The notes under the pieces are model-generated. The model ran no database searches, had not been told where the DNA came from, and worked only from the letters and a program-made list of their open reading frames with translations. A stretch of DNA of 64,000 nt, taken from Hygrophila difformis (lineage: Eukaryota; Streptophyta; Magnoliopsida; Lamiales; Acanthaceae). Where the stretch lies: positions 58,645,628-58,709,627 of the forward strand of contig JAOANR010000003.1 of NCBI GenBank assembly GCA_030278955.1, written 5' to 3'. The stretch's first letter is position 1; each line of letters starts with the position of its first letter. Below are positions 23,960-35,800 of the stretch, piece after piece. The translations under genes and the position numbers were made by a program.

Positions 23960-24600
23960 TTGCATAGAGTGCAAGATGCATAACCAACAACTGCACGCAT
24001 GATTAGCTTCCGAATGCAAATGCATATCCCCAATTAGGGGGAATTGATAGGTTCTATAGAACATACGACCATTTGACATCGTTGTTGTCTCATTGATGTT
24101 TCATTACAAGATGATCTGAAGCCGTTCCTGGTTGAGTTACCAAAATATTAATGTTTTGTAATATTAGGTTTTTAAAGGTGCTAATGTATAGAGTGGAGGA
24201 AATAAGGGCGGATTGGGATTTCATGATAGTAGAGCACTCTGATAATATACAGTAGGGATCATCAGGGAAGAATTATGCAATAGATAATGAAAAAATCCAC
24301 TGTAATCTGCAGGTTGTACTAGCTTTGCAAGAGATGAATGATGCAAAAAATGATAATGGAATCAACAAGCCCTATATAATATTGTTATCCTAAATAACAC
24401 AAATATACATTCATTCATAAGCTACACATGAACAGATCAGAAATAATCACCTATGGTTGGTTGTATGTGGTCCAGTTCAAAATCTTATGCAGCTGTATTA
24501 TTCATTGATGTGTAGTGAATGTGATCAACGATGATGTTGCCAATCCGAAATTTCAGCCTCTTGTCTGGGACGACAACTAGGAAGGGTTTCAGTTTGCTCG
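23960..24600. other. Spacer between KAS copies psi1 and psi2
   Basis: No gene. The part from about 24290 to 24500 resembles 37830-38040, the 3' flank of copy psi3 (for example ACTAGCTTTGCAAGAGATGA in both), so it belongs to the duplicated unit. Confidence 0.65.
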
Positions 24601-24605
24601 ACTGT

Positions 24606-25975
24606 TTAAGGCTTATACGGTGTAAAAACGACCACAGAATTGTGCCCACCAAATCCGAATGAGTTTGATATGGCTGCAAGATTTTCGAAGTCAGTTGTAT
24701 GAGTTTTCATGTAAGGTAGGGAACATTGCTTTGACATTGAAACATAAGTTTTAATCTTATTGCTTTTCCCACAAAAATTCAATGGAAGCCTGAATGCTCA
24801 TGACAAGAACACCAACATCGATCTTTTGTAAGGAAATGAATTAGATGTCCAATGTCTGGCATTGAGATAATCAAGAATTGCCATATCTGACCATTGAATA
24901 CCAGGGGAGGCGTTAAGGCAAGACAACGAGAAGATAACATACATACCGACATTCACTTGATGCTGTTTCTTTACATTTGGGACAGTGTCGATGGTGACCT
25001 CAGGTTCCAGATCCTGCATAAAATAACTACTAATAATTAAGACATGACTTTAGGATCAATGATGCCAAATTTCAAGAAACTTGTAGTAGTCCTCCCGTAC
25101 ATATTGGTTGATGGTGGGATGTAACAAGCCGGTGTTGATTCCTTTAATGGTTGCTATGGCTTCAAACCCACCTGAAGCTCCAATTCCGTGTCCAATCAGT
25201 GACTGAACCAAGTTAAAACAACCTCAGCAAGATTACTCAGGATAAATTTATTGAGCAATATGATTTGCTTCTGATAAACAAAAAAACTTTCACCTTTATG
25301 CTGTTCATCTTAATCTCTGAGGTATCTTTGAAGGCCTTCTTGATGGCAATAACCTCTGCCAAATCTCCAGCCGGTGTTGAGGTAGCGTGAGCATTCACAT
25401 AATTAACCTGTCGTTGGAAAGTGCGTATATCATGTTTAGCAGAATCAGTACTATATGAGATATGAAAACACAAATAACTGTGACCTCTTCAGGTGAAACC
25501 CCTGCATCTTTTAAACTCTGGGTTATGCAAGAGAAAACGCCAATTCCATCGGAACGAGGGAGGGTAATGTGATATGCATCGCTGTTGATCGCACCTCCCA
25601 AGTACTCCGCGACAATGTTGGCTCCTCTTTTCAAGGCGTGTTCTAAGCTTTCCATGATCTGTTTGTACTCATTTTTTATGATTAGAAACTGTGAGATTCT
25701 TGCAGGATTTGCACCTTTTTTATTTATTTATTTATTTATTTTTTTTGTGGAGCTGTGATGGAACTTACCAGTACAGCGGCGCCTTCGCCCATGACAAAAC
25801 CATCACGGCTTTTGCTCCATGGCCTAGACGCCTTCTCCGGTTGATCATTCCTCTGTAACAAGCCGCCGTAATGGAGTAATTCGGAACCCATGTTCTTGAA
25901 TGTATTATGAATGAGAAAATGGACTCATTTTCCTGTTTCCCTTTTGCATAAATGCTTCAACTTCAGTAGCCATTA
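24606..25975 (-). pseudogene. KAS I-like pseudogene, copy psi2
   Basis: Exons 4-8 look intact and in frame: 25658-25485, 25407-25294, 25202-25101, 25013-24947 and 24673-24606. They include NAHATSTPAGD (first catalytic His), LIGHGIGASGG (second His) and the terminal FGFGGHNSVVVFTPYKP. Exon 3 (about 25970-25768) has an internal deletion that removes the catalytic Cys block, and its 5' side is fused directly to sequence that in the intact copy lies around exon 1, so exon 2 is gone. One position usually W (INTGW) is L. It keeps the canonical GFVMGEG motif that the intact copy has lost. It cannot be catalytically active. Confidence 0.88.
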
Positions 25976-26275
25976 CTACCCCGAATCACCAAAGAAGATT
26001 CTCGAGGCTGATTCTAAATATTTAATCTGATCAACTCAATAAAAACACCGACAACCTTAATGAATCTTGCACGTAAATTGAATGCAGCACATAACAACGT
26101 TAATTTATCTGCAAAGACCCCAATGAGATTGCTCTACTGCAACTACTACACTGAATTTTTTCAACTGTGGTTACGGAACTATATATGGCCACGGATTCGC
26201 GCCGTCATAGCAAAATATACTGGCAATGGCATATCGCATTAAATTCTCCAGAGTCTTAAGAATTGGTGGCCCAAT
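25976..26275 (-). other. Upstream flank of KAS copy psi2, homologous to that of the intact copy
   Basis: Collinear with about 31770-32095 (shared TTAATGAATCTTGCACGTAAA, GATTGCTCTACTGCA and CATTAAATTCTC). Homology stops near 26275. This shows that the duplicated unit included upstream DNA. Confidence 0.75.
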
Positions 26276-26923
26276 TTTCTAGAATGAGTTGTTTGCAAAT
26301 GATTGGCATATCCCTATGGATTAACTAGACCTGGATGAATTGACATTCGCTCTCTTGAATTCCATCAAGAAATCTTCAAATATATTGCAATGCCTTAATA
26401 AAAATTCACGAATGAAAGGCAAAGATCATCAATGAAACAATCAAGTGCATGCAAACTCATGTGACCTCACAAAATGGGAGAACTCACTTCTCAAAACTAA
26501 GACCACTAAAAATTAGTACAAGAGAATTACCCATAATTCAATTATCTTTTCAACAACTTGCCAGCATATCTTTCAAAATCTAAATCTAAAAATCTAACTC
26601 TGAAATCCACGTTCATGCTCAACTAGGTAGTAAATACTGTAGAAGAGAGTGGACAACTCGTCTTATATGTCCGAAAAATATGTCCGAAAGATTCAAAAAT
26701 TCAAAGAAAATAGATCCCTTGGCCAAAAATTACCAATCTTATATGAATCTCTATGTAAACAACCTAACAAATCCAAATATGTAACAAGATTTCAGAAATA
26801 ATGGACCAAGCAAAATGGATATGGAGTGAACAGTAACTAGTGACAATATTTTTAGGCTTTTATGGATTTTATATGGAGGAGAAGAAAATAAGTGTAGAGA
26901 AATCCTATCAACTAGCAAACATA

Positions 26924-26937
26924 GGCTCTGATACCAA
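26924..26937 (-). other. Primer-binding site of the 26-28 kb LTR element
   Basis: TTGGTATCAGAGCC on the minus strand, the complement of the 3' end of initiator tRNA-Met, and the same site used by the three Copia elements here. Confidence 0.7.
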
Positions 26938-27359
26938 AATAAATTGATGCCATGGATCGAATGCTTGTTAAGTTTGGTCCTCGGATGAAGAACAAGAAGA
27001 AGAGATGAACAAGAAAATAAATGACAAGGAAAATAAGGGATAGGGGAATTTTTGGAAGAAGGGGACTAAGTAAATCCAAGGGAAGTGAGATTTACCCAAG
27101 ACAAATGGATTTCATGAGTGCATCTTATCCATTGAAGCAAATTCCAATCTTCAATGGTGTGAAGAACCGAATGGATTTTCACAAAATGTGAGAACACAAT
27201 GAGTGCTCTGGGATATGACTTTGATTAATGAAAAATATGTTTATTCAAAAATATCAAAGTGACTACAAGAGTAGGAACTCATATATAGGGAAACCCTAAT
27301 ACACTAGATTAAACAACCCTACCAGAGTTTTAAACAAAAGGGATACAAGGAAACAATAA

Positions 27360-27660
27360 TCTGGAACTGTTACGACGTGAACCACAATGACGACGCGAAA
27401 CTCGGCTAGCGACGTAGGAGGGTCTGGCGTCGTAAGGGAAGACTTCGGCAGATGGGACGACGTGAAGCTCTGGCATGTTATGACGTGAACCATGGCTAGC
27501 GTCGTAAACGACGTGACATCTGGTTAGCGTCGTAGGTTTGGTCTAAGGACGAGGTTGCCTTCTGCTCTTACTTTCTCTTTTACGACGTGAAACATGCATT
27601 ACATCGTGGGACGAGGTTAGCGTCGTAGACCAGCTTGGCGTCGTAAGGTGAAGAAAACCA
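27360..27660. repeat. Cluster of TAGCGTCGTA / ACGACG cores
   Basis: At least six GCGTCGTA-type cores and several GACGACG or ACGACGTG variants in 300 bases, upstream (in minus orientation) of the TATA-like box at 27280. The same core is found at 55085-55255 and 56200-56671. Confidence 0.75.
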
Positions 27661-28112
27661 CCCATCTTTCAACCGGCTGGGCCCACTGACTCCGATCACT
27701 GTTCCGGTGTTGTCCAGCCGTTGACCGGCGGAGTTTTGGTCAGATTCCGGCGACTTCGCCGGAGCTCCGGCGACGACGGCGATGACAGCGACGATGGTGG
27801 CGGCGGCTGTGGGGCCCTCTTTTTGACCTCCTTATGCTGTTTTGATCCGTATGTGCATCTCGAGGTCTCCTTTCTTCCGGATTCAGTTGGACAAGGTGGG
27901 TCCCAAATTAATGAGACTCGGACCTTTCCTGTATTCTTCTGCCTGCATTAACAACTTCAGTCTGGGCTCCTTCTTCGGCTCCAATTTATCTGCTTCCTGA
28001 AACAGATACAAAGAAACTGAATTAATGAACTTCTTTATTCGGTTTTTCGAAATCGGTCCCTCGGGGAATTAGGGAATCAGATGCCATGTGTCATGACATC
28101 CATGTCACTGGA

Positions 28113-28482
28113 CCTGTTTGAGAATTAGATGTTAGCTGTTAACTTATTATGTGAGTAATTTGAGTAATAAATTAGTTAAAAATTAGTTGTTTGATAGTTT
28201 CGAGACACTTTTTTTTCCTAAAATAAGCTAATTCCAAAATGCTGCTATTTGCAGCGGTTTCAAAAAGAGCTAATTGAACACTAATTTAAGTTATTTTATC
28301 TTTTTAAATAAGCTAATTTATCTTGAATTGACTAGAATAAGCTAATTTCATTTATCTTATTTGCCAAACAGAGCCACTGTAATTAGTGTTTATTATATAT
28401 ATAGGATTTTAGACTATTTTTAGTATGTATTTTAAAAGCTAAACGCTAATTGCTAGCGTTTGTTCCCAAATGCAGCCGTAAT
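28113..28482. mobile_element. Possible MITE with weak inverted ends
   Basis: GGACCTGTTTGAGAA at the left and the loose inverted counterpart TTCCCAAATGCAGCC at the right bracket AT-rich sequence with GCTAATT repeats. No convincing target duplication. Confidence 0.3.
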
Positions 28483-28570
28483 CGGCCAGGCTCAGACCTC
28501 AAAAAATTGACGTAGGCCTAGTTGAAGCCTAAGCCTAGCCCGACCTAGCCTATTTCTACCCCTAGATTTG

Positions 28571-28646
28571 GACCACGAGCCCAAACCACACATATTACAA
28601 AGGGGAGGGATAGGGGCCGAGGATCGAACCTCCAACCTATGGTTGT
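28571..28646 (-). mobile_element. SINE, family S2, copy 7 (fragment)
   Basis: Minus-strand box B (GGAGGTTCGATCC) and an adjoining S2 segment; both ends are missing. Confidence 0.65.
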
Positions 28647-28649
28647 GTT

Positions 28650-29174
28650 ATCGCCTGAAAGATATTTCCTTGATAATAACAATAGTTTGGTCCATTACGT
28701 CCTGTTGGTGTTCCGATGGACTGGCTATAACTATTGTACATATAATATGGATTGTATCCATATGCCAGTTGCTGGTAACCATTGTAATTGAAATACATGA
28801 TGAACAGTAAATTAAATTAAGACTAAAAACTGAAAAAGATAAATAAAATACAGAGTTTGAATGAATTTTTGATGATGCCCTTGCTTATTACAATAGAAAT
28901 CCTATGTATAAAACTAATAGTGCTCCTTTCTAAACACACATATGCTCACAAAAATGCAGCCCTAGTACACATTCAAATAACCAATCCACCACTAAAAATA
29001 ACCACCCCTAAAACTTCTCTAAAATAACTAATATTATTTTTATTATTTTTGTGTGATAACAGGTTGGAAGGCTGGGAACATGACCACTTGGGTCAAGCCC
29101 CATTCCCAGGTCCAAATTAAATTTAAATGTAAATAATATTTAGATAGAATAAGTGATAATAGTAATTAATATAA
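28650..29174. other. Spacer, nothing recognised
   Basis: AT-rich, with short ORFs lacking domains. Confidence 0.45.
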
Positions 29175-29183
29175 AAATAATAC

Positions 29184-29371
29184 CATTTTTTTTGGAGGAA
29201 CCATTAAAAAAAGAAGGAGTGGTGGGAGCCCATGCCACATGAATTACAAATTATAAAGGTAACAAATGGCGAGATAAGAAGCGGGGTGGGGATTCGAACC
29301 CAACCTATAGGTTGGGATATAGGTTGGGAGTCGGGGACTTGCCACTAGGGTGAGTGAGTCCCCAACCCCAG
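29184..29371 (-). mobile_element. SINE, family S2, copy 8, just 3' of the intact KAS gene
   Basis: Complete S2 on the minus strand (box B GGGTTCGAATCCC, body GTAATTCATGTGGCATG). Target duplication AAATAATAC at 29175-29183 and 29372-29380. It lies about 95 bases past the stop of the intact KAS I-like gene, in the same orientation, so it probably falls in the 3' UTR or just beyond. Confidence 0.88.
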
Positions 29372-29466
29372 AAATAATACAATTGAGATAATGCTGTGAA
29401 TACTGAAATTGCAACCTCTTGTCTGGTAGGGCAACTTGGAAGGGTTTCTCGGTTTGCTTGACTTGT

Positions 29467-31772
29467 TTAAGGCTTATACGGCGCCAAAACGACCACAGAA
29501 TTGTGCCCACCAAATCCGAAGGAGTTGGATATGGCTGCAAAAAGACAGTTCTCTATATAAGTTTGCATGTAAAGTAGGTAGCATGATTGTTTTAACAATG
29601 AAATCCAAGTTTTAATCTTTTTGCTTTTCCCACGAAAATTCATTGGAAAGATTTGTCACCAAGACCATCATCAATCTTTGGCAAGATTTGTCATATCTGA
29701 GAGTTGAATGTCAGGGGAGGCGATAAGGAAAGACAACAGGAAGATAACATACCTACATTTACTTCATGTTGTTTCTTTACATTTGGGACAGTGTCGAAAG
29801 TCACCTCAGGTTCCAGGTCCTGAGAAAAAACCAATGGAAATCAAGACATGACTTTAGGATCAATGATGCCAAATTTCAAGGAACTTGTGTGTACATATTG
29901 GTTGATGGTGGGATGTAACCAGCCGGTGTTGATTGCTTTAATGGTTGCTATAGCTTCTAATGCACCTGCGGCGCCAACTCCATGTCCAATCAATGACTGA
30001 ACCAAGTTAAAACAACCTCAGCAAGATTACTTTGGATAAATTTATTGAGCAATATGATTTGCTTCTGATAAACAAAAAAACTTCACTTTTATGCTGTTCA
30101 TCTTAATCTCTGAAGTATCTTTGAAGGCCTTCTTGATGGCAATAACCTCTGCCAAATCTCCAGCTGGTGTTGAGGTAGCGTGAGCATTCACATAATTAAC
30201 CTGTCGTTGGAAAGTGCGTATATCATGTTTAGCAGAATCAAGTACTATATGAGATATGAAAACGCAAATAACTGTGACCTCTTCAGGTGAAACCCCTGCA
30301 TCTTTTAAACTCTGGGTTATGCAAGACAAAACGCCAAGTCCATCAGAACGAGGGTGGGTCACGTGATGGGCATCGCTGGTGATTGCACCTCCCAAGTATT
30401 CAGCAACAATGTTGGCACCTCTTTTCAAGGCGTGTTCTAAGCTTTCCATGATCTGCTTATTATACCCATTTTTCATGAATAGTACAAACTATGAGATTCT
30501 TATCTGATTTACACCCAAATTTATTTCAAGCTAATGGAATTTAGACTAACCAGTACACCGGAGCCTTCACTCATAACAGTACCATCGCGGCTTTTGTCCC
30601 ATGGCCTTGGCGCTTTCTCTGGTTCATCATTTCTTTTCGACAAGGCTTTGAGGGCTATAAAGCCTCCCATTACAGCATAATGAATTGGAGCGTCTGTCCC
30701 TCCAGCTACCATGATATCTGCCTCCCCTCTTCTAATATGATTAGCTGCATTAAAGAAGCAGTAATTTGATGAAGCACAAGCCGCTGAAATGTGGTAATTT
30801 GGACCCATTAAGCCTGCATCAACAGCCAGCAATTCGGACCCCATGTTGTAGATTACATTAGGAATCAGAAATGGACTTATTTTCCTATATCCCTTTTCTC
30901 TCAATGCTTCAACTTCAGTGGTGAAAACATTGTCACCTCCAAAGCAAGATCCCACCAGCACTCCTATTCTTGACTTGTCCATCTGCAATGCACAGTAGCT
31001 CTTTCAGACAAGAAAACACAAAGTTACCAGAGAGTGCAGATGCATATATATATATATATTGAAAGCACTCGCATTTTTGAGAATTTCTTTCCCAAGGTTA
31101 GCATCATCAAGTGCCCTTTTGCCAGCAACCACAGAATATCTCCAGCAGTCATCTAGTTGTTGGTCACTTTTGTCATCAATGTATCCCTGGGAGGTAAAGT
31201 TTCGGATCTGCCCCGCGATCCTTACTGGGAGTCCTGATGCATCAAATCTATCTATCGGAGTTATTCCACTTATTCCATCGAGCAGTTTATCGTAGAATGT
31301 GTCGATGTCGCTGCCAAAAACTGAAACAAGGCCCATTCCTGTTATAACAATCCTTTTCTTGGGATCCATTTCTCTCCTGGGAGCTGACACTGTAGGAGAT
31401 GCCATTGCCCTAATTCTGTTGCCCTTTGCTGCTGAGGTCTCAACAGAGCAAGTATATCAATGCATAAAATGGAATTGGAATGTGGAATCAGAAAACCATA
31501 GTATGAATTATAAAGATTATCACATAAAAAATGAGTAAAGCAGAAGACATTAATTTTTCTTTCTTCAAATGAAACCATGTTCTTCAACAGAGTAATTTTA
31601 TCAAACAAATGGAAATCATAACATTAAAGCTCAAATACATGGAAAGTACAAACATGACAGATCAATCATACGAACCCTTAGTCCCAATTCCTACTGAATC
31701 CACTCGTACCCCATTTGATTCTTCTCTACGGAGGATGAAAGGAGAGCAAGATACACAATATACAGTAGCCAT
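29467..31772 (-). CDS. KAS I-like 3-oxoacyl-[acyl-carrier-protein] synthase, complete 8-exon copy
   Basis: Condensing enzyme that would extend acyl-ACP with malonyl-ACP in plastid fatty-acid synthesis. Exons (minus): 31772-31710, 31438-31073, 30982-30551, 30452-30279, 30200-30087, 29996-29895, 29819-29753, 29534-29467; 1386 nt, 461 aa, near the usual plant KAS I length (about 470). A plastid transit-like N-terminus precedes DPKKRIVITGMGLVSVFG. Catalytic Cys lies in SAACASSNYC, His in NAHATSTPAGD and His in LIGHGVGAAG; FGFGGHNS closes the fold. Intron 2 begins GC (GCGAGT) instead of GT; this choice keeps frame and the family's spacing before MDKSRIGVLVG. Oddities: the conserved GFVMGEG is TVMSEG, the GGTEA block is GGTDAPIHYAV, and the usual DPRADG is HPRSDG. 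It may be a specialised or weakened enzyme. Four copies lie in tandem; this is the only complete one. Confidence 0.87.
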
Positions 31773-32486
31773 TACCCCCGAATCTCCAAACAAATAAGAT
31801 AAGGCTGATTCTAAATATTTACTCTCAACTCGATAATTTCTCAATAAAAACACTAATAAATTTAATGAATCTTGCACGTAAAGCAAATGCAGCTCACGAC
31901 AAATTTGACATTAATTTATCTGCAAAACCCCAGTTAGATTGCTCTACTGCACCTACTTCACTAATTTTTTTCAAAAGTTTCAGCAGTGGTTATAGAATAT
32001 AATTATGGTCACATATCTGCGCCGTTATAGCAAAATATAGATGGCATAACGCATTAAATTCTCTATAGTGTTGAGAATTGTTGGCCCAAAGATGAGCAAA
32101 TAGGTTGTTGATCAGGTGTCAAAACCAATAATATCAACAAGAATTTAATGTGAGGCATATTTTTCCAATGGCTAAAAAGTCTATATTTAAAGTGTATCAG
32201 TGTATAGAGAGATCCATATACCAAGTCATGAGTTATATATCCCTCATGCCATAAGAGGCGGAAGAAATGTTATCGCTCAATTATGAATTACACTTTCCTT
32301 TCATTGTATAAGCATAACATAATTTTTTTGGGGGTTGAAATAGAAACATACAATAATTAGAACATATGCTTATGTATATGGAGAATTTAATTATTCAAAT
32401 TGGTTACATTGTGGTGTGGACATTCATCTTTTAAATCTAATGCAACTGGAATATTACTGATTATGTATACTGAGAGAAAGGAAGAT
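31773..32486. other. Upstream flank of the intact KAS I-like gene
   Basis: Promoter side of the gene. The first 320 bases are shared with the upstream flank of copy psi2 (25976-26275). No clear TATA box or other regulatory motif can be singled out. The flank is cut at 32491 by Copia-1. Confidence 0.5.
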
Positions 32487-32491
32487 CCTCA

Positions 32492-32780
32492 TGTTGAAAT
32501 GTGATTCCAACCACATCTAATGCCCGTTGATCATTCAACTATTTTTAGTAAATGGACTTTGTCTTTCTGTTGCTATTATTCAGCAAGTCCGTGCAGAATA
32601 AGTCTCCTCATGTTGAGTGAGGATTAGTGGAAGTTATTATTTGATTTGTTTGCTTATAAAACCATGTACTGTCTTTCATTTATTAAGTGAGTAATATAGT
32701 GCAGAAAGTCTTCCTCTGCAACCTTTTCCCTTTCAAAAAACCATACTGCTACATCTTCCTTTCTTTTATTTGAACCAACA
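32492..32780 (+). repeat. Copia-1 5' LTR
   Basis: 289 bp, TGTTGAAATG…TGAACCAACA, with a TTATAAAA TATA-like box near 32654-32661. Confidence 0.96.
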
Positions 32781-32783
32781 TCT

Positions 32784-32795
32784 TGGTATCAGAGC
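32784..32795 (+). other. Copia-1 primer-binding site
   Basis: TGGTATCAGAGC three bases after the LTR, complementary to the 3' end of initiator tRNA-Met. Confidence 0.9.
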
Positions 32796-32886
32796 AATTT
32801 TATATAAATTCCAGGTTTCTGTCCAGGGAATTAAGGGGAGAGTGTGAGAGAGTACTAAACAAGGGTTAAGAGCATATTTGTTCGCA

Positions 32887-35800
32887 ATGCAGAACAACGG
32901 GTCACCTCAACTGCCGATTTTCAAGGGTGTAAACTACCATTTCTGGAGCTTGAAAATGAAAACTTTGTTCAAGTCTCAAGAGTTATGGAGTATAGTGGAG
33001 AATGGCTTTGAAGATGCTCAAACGGAAAATCCCAATCAACAATTAAGAGACAGAAGGAAGAGTGATTCCAGGGCTTTGTTTATGATACAACAAGCCTTAG
33101 ATGATGAAATCTTTCCGAGAATTGCATCGGCGACCACATCAAAGGCGGCATGGGATACTCTAAAGCAAGAGTATCTTGGTGATAAGAAAGTGATTACAGT
33201 GAGATTGCAATCACTAAGAAGAGAGTTTGAGACGTCTCTCATGAAGGACAATGAATCTGTGCAAGATTACTTGTCGCGCGTGTCCGCCGTGGTGCAACAA
33301 ATGAGATCTTATGGAGAAGAAATTACTGATGAACATGTTGTTGGGAAGGTGTTGAGAAGCCTTACAACCAAGTACGATCATGTGGTGGCTGCCATAGAAG
33401 AATCGAAGGACATGTCAACATACTCCTTCGATGAAATGATGGGGTCACTACAAGCTCATGAAGAGAGGCTTAACAGATCCGGCGAAAAGAAGGAAGAAAA
33501 GGCCTTTCAAGTGAAGCATGAATCTTTCGACAAAGAAAGATCGTGGCATTCAAATAGAAGAGGAGGAGGCAGAGGTGGATCAAGAGGAAGGGGACGTGGA
33601 AGAAGAAATAGTGAGGAAAGGGATTCCCAGTCTTACAAAGGTCCCAAATGCTATTATTGCAAGAAGCCTGGCCATAAGGAGGCAAATTGTTGGAAAAAGA
33701 TTGCTGATGATGCCGCTCATAAGAATGAGCATAAATCCAACTTTGTTGAGCAAGAACAAGAGCATAAGTTGTTTGTGGCTCAAAGTATCATTGATGATGA
33801 CGGTGGAGGTGTGTGGTACCTTGATAGTGGTTGCTCCAACCACATGACGGGCACAAAATCCATGTTTAAAGATCTGGATTACTCAAAGAAAAGCAAAGCC
33901 AGAATTGGTGATGGGAAGCAATTGGATGTAGAAGGAAAAGGTACTGTTGCAATCAAGACTAAACATGGTAACACTAAACTATTGTCTGATGTGCAATATA
34001 TACCAAAATTGGCTCATAATTTGCTAAGTGTGGGTCAATTGCTAGAGTGTGGTTATTCTTTGGTATTTGACGATGATTCATGCTTGATTTATGACAAACA
34101 ATCCAAGGAAATTATGATGAAAGTTAAAATGGGCAAAAATAGAATGTTTGCTTTAGATGTGTCTGGAAATTTGAGCAGGGCATTGATTGTCAAAGGAGAT
34201 GATGATACAAAGCTGTGGCACCTACGCTATGGTCACTTGAATGTGCATGGGTTGAGGTTGCTAAACAGAAAAGGCATGGTTCATGGCTTGCCAAAGATTG
34301 GTGAGCTTGAGCTGTGTGAAGGATGCTTGTATGGAAAGCAATTCAAGGAATCATTTCCAAGAGGAAAAGCTTGGCGAGCAAGTGATTGTCTTGAACTTTT
34401 ACATGCTGATTTATGTGGGCCGATGCTGACCGAGTCACTCGGCGGAAGCAAGTTCTTTATGCTCATCACGGATGATTACAGTAGGATGAGCTGGGTATAT
34501 TTCTTGAAAGCTAAGTCTGAAGCTTTCCAGAATTTCAAGAAATTTAAAGCAATGGTGGAGAAACAAAGCGGAAAATCTATGAAAGTTCTAAGAACAGATC
34601 GAGGTGGAGAGTTTCTTTCGCGAGAATTTATTTCATTCTGTGAAGAAGGCATAAGGAGAGAGTTGACAGCACCCTATACGCCACAACAAAATGGGGTTGC
34701 GGAGCGAAAAAATAGAACTGTAGTGGAGATGGCAAGAAGTATGTTAAAAGCAAAAGGAATGCCGAATAAGTTTTGGTGCGAAGCAGTAGCAACAGCGGTA
34801 TACATCCTCAACATTTCTCCAACAGTTGCTGTCATGAATCGGACACCGTTTGAAGCTTGGAGAGGGACGAAACCATCTGTAAGTCACTTAAGAGTTTTTG
34901 GTTGTATAGCCTATGCTTTGGTTAATTTAAGAACTAAGCTTGATGACAAGACTGTTAAGTGTGTATTTATTGGCTATGCCATTGAGTCCAAAGCATATCG
35001 GCTATATAATCCTCTTACTGGCAAGATTATTGTTAGTAGAAATGTAGTGTTTGATGAAGTTTCAGAATGGAGTTGGGAGCAGGTGAGTGGCGAAGGCATT
35101 GTGAGAACAATTCCAATCTATTGTTCAATGGAAGCTCCAGATTATAATCAAAACTCACCAAGTCCTCCATCAACACCATCAAACCATGACAGCTCCTCAA
35201 CTTCAAGTCCACCAGATCAAAGTTCTGCTCCAACAATCTCTTCAAGTGACTCGATTCCAAGAAGGGTAAAATCCTTGGCTGAAATTTATGAAAATTGTGC
35301 TTTTGCTTTGATGGTTACAGATCCATCAAACTTTGAAGAGGCTGTGAATGAAGCTGAGTGGCAAGTTGCAATGGAAGATGAAATAAGGTCTATTCAGAAA
35401 AATGAGACCTGGGAGTTGCTAGATCTTCCTCAAGGAAAGAATGTGATTGGCTTGAAATGGGTTTTTAGAACCAAATATAATAGCGATGGAAGTATTCAGA
35501 AGCATAAGGCTCGACTGGTAGCAAAAGGTTATGCTCAACGAAAAGGGATTGATTTCGAGGAAACATTCTCGCCCGTTGCAAGGTTTGAAACAGTGAGAAT
35601 AGTACTTGCTTTGGCCGCACAAATGAAGCTAGAAGTGTTTCAGCTCGATGTAAAGTCAGCATTTCTTAATGGAGAATTGCACGAAGAGGTGTTCGTTGAG
35701 CAGCCACTAGGCTTTGTAATGGAAGGAGAGGAAAACAAAGTCTACAAGTTAAAAAAGGCTTTATACGGTTTGAAACAAGCTCCCCGAGCTTGGTATAGCA

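Larger units (their letters stand above)
26276..27960 (-). mobile_element. Fragment of an LTR retrotransposon, 5' leader and 5' LTR
   Basis: On the minus strand the order is as follows. A GC-rich stretch with CTCCGGCG-type motifs (27960-27670) comes first. Repeated TAGCGTCGTA/ACGACG cores (27660-27360) follow. Next come TTAGGGTTTCC with a CTATATATG TATA-like box (27300-27275) and an LTR-like end …GGCATCA at 26945. Last are a primer-binding site (26937-26924) and a leader without a long ORF. No gag-pol follows, so it is truncated against the KAS psi2 flank. The outer LTR limit is not certain. Confidence 0.5.

Noticed and set aside
27721..27951. 76-codon ORF with Asp/Gly-rich sequence
   Set aside because: It lies in the GC-rich U3-like part of an LTR fragment and has no domain.
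31610..31710. Continuation of KAS exon 1 as a longer first exon
   Set aside because: The frame runs into a stop after GTKGSYD. Ending at 31710 before GTACGA and joining 31438 gives the conserved N-terminus in frame.
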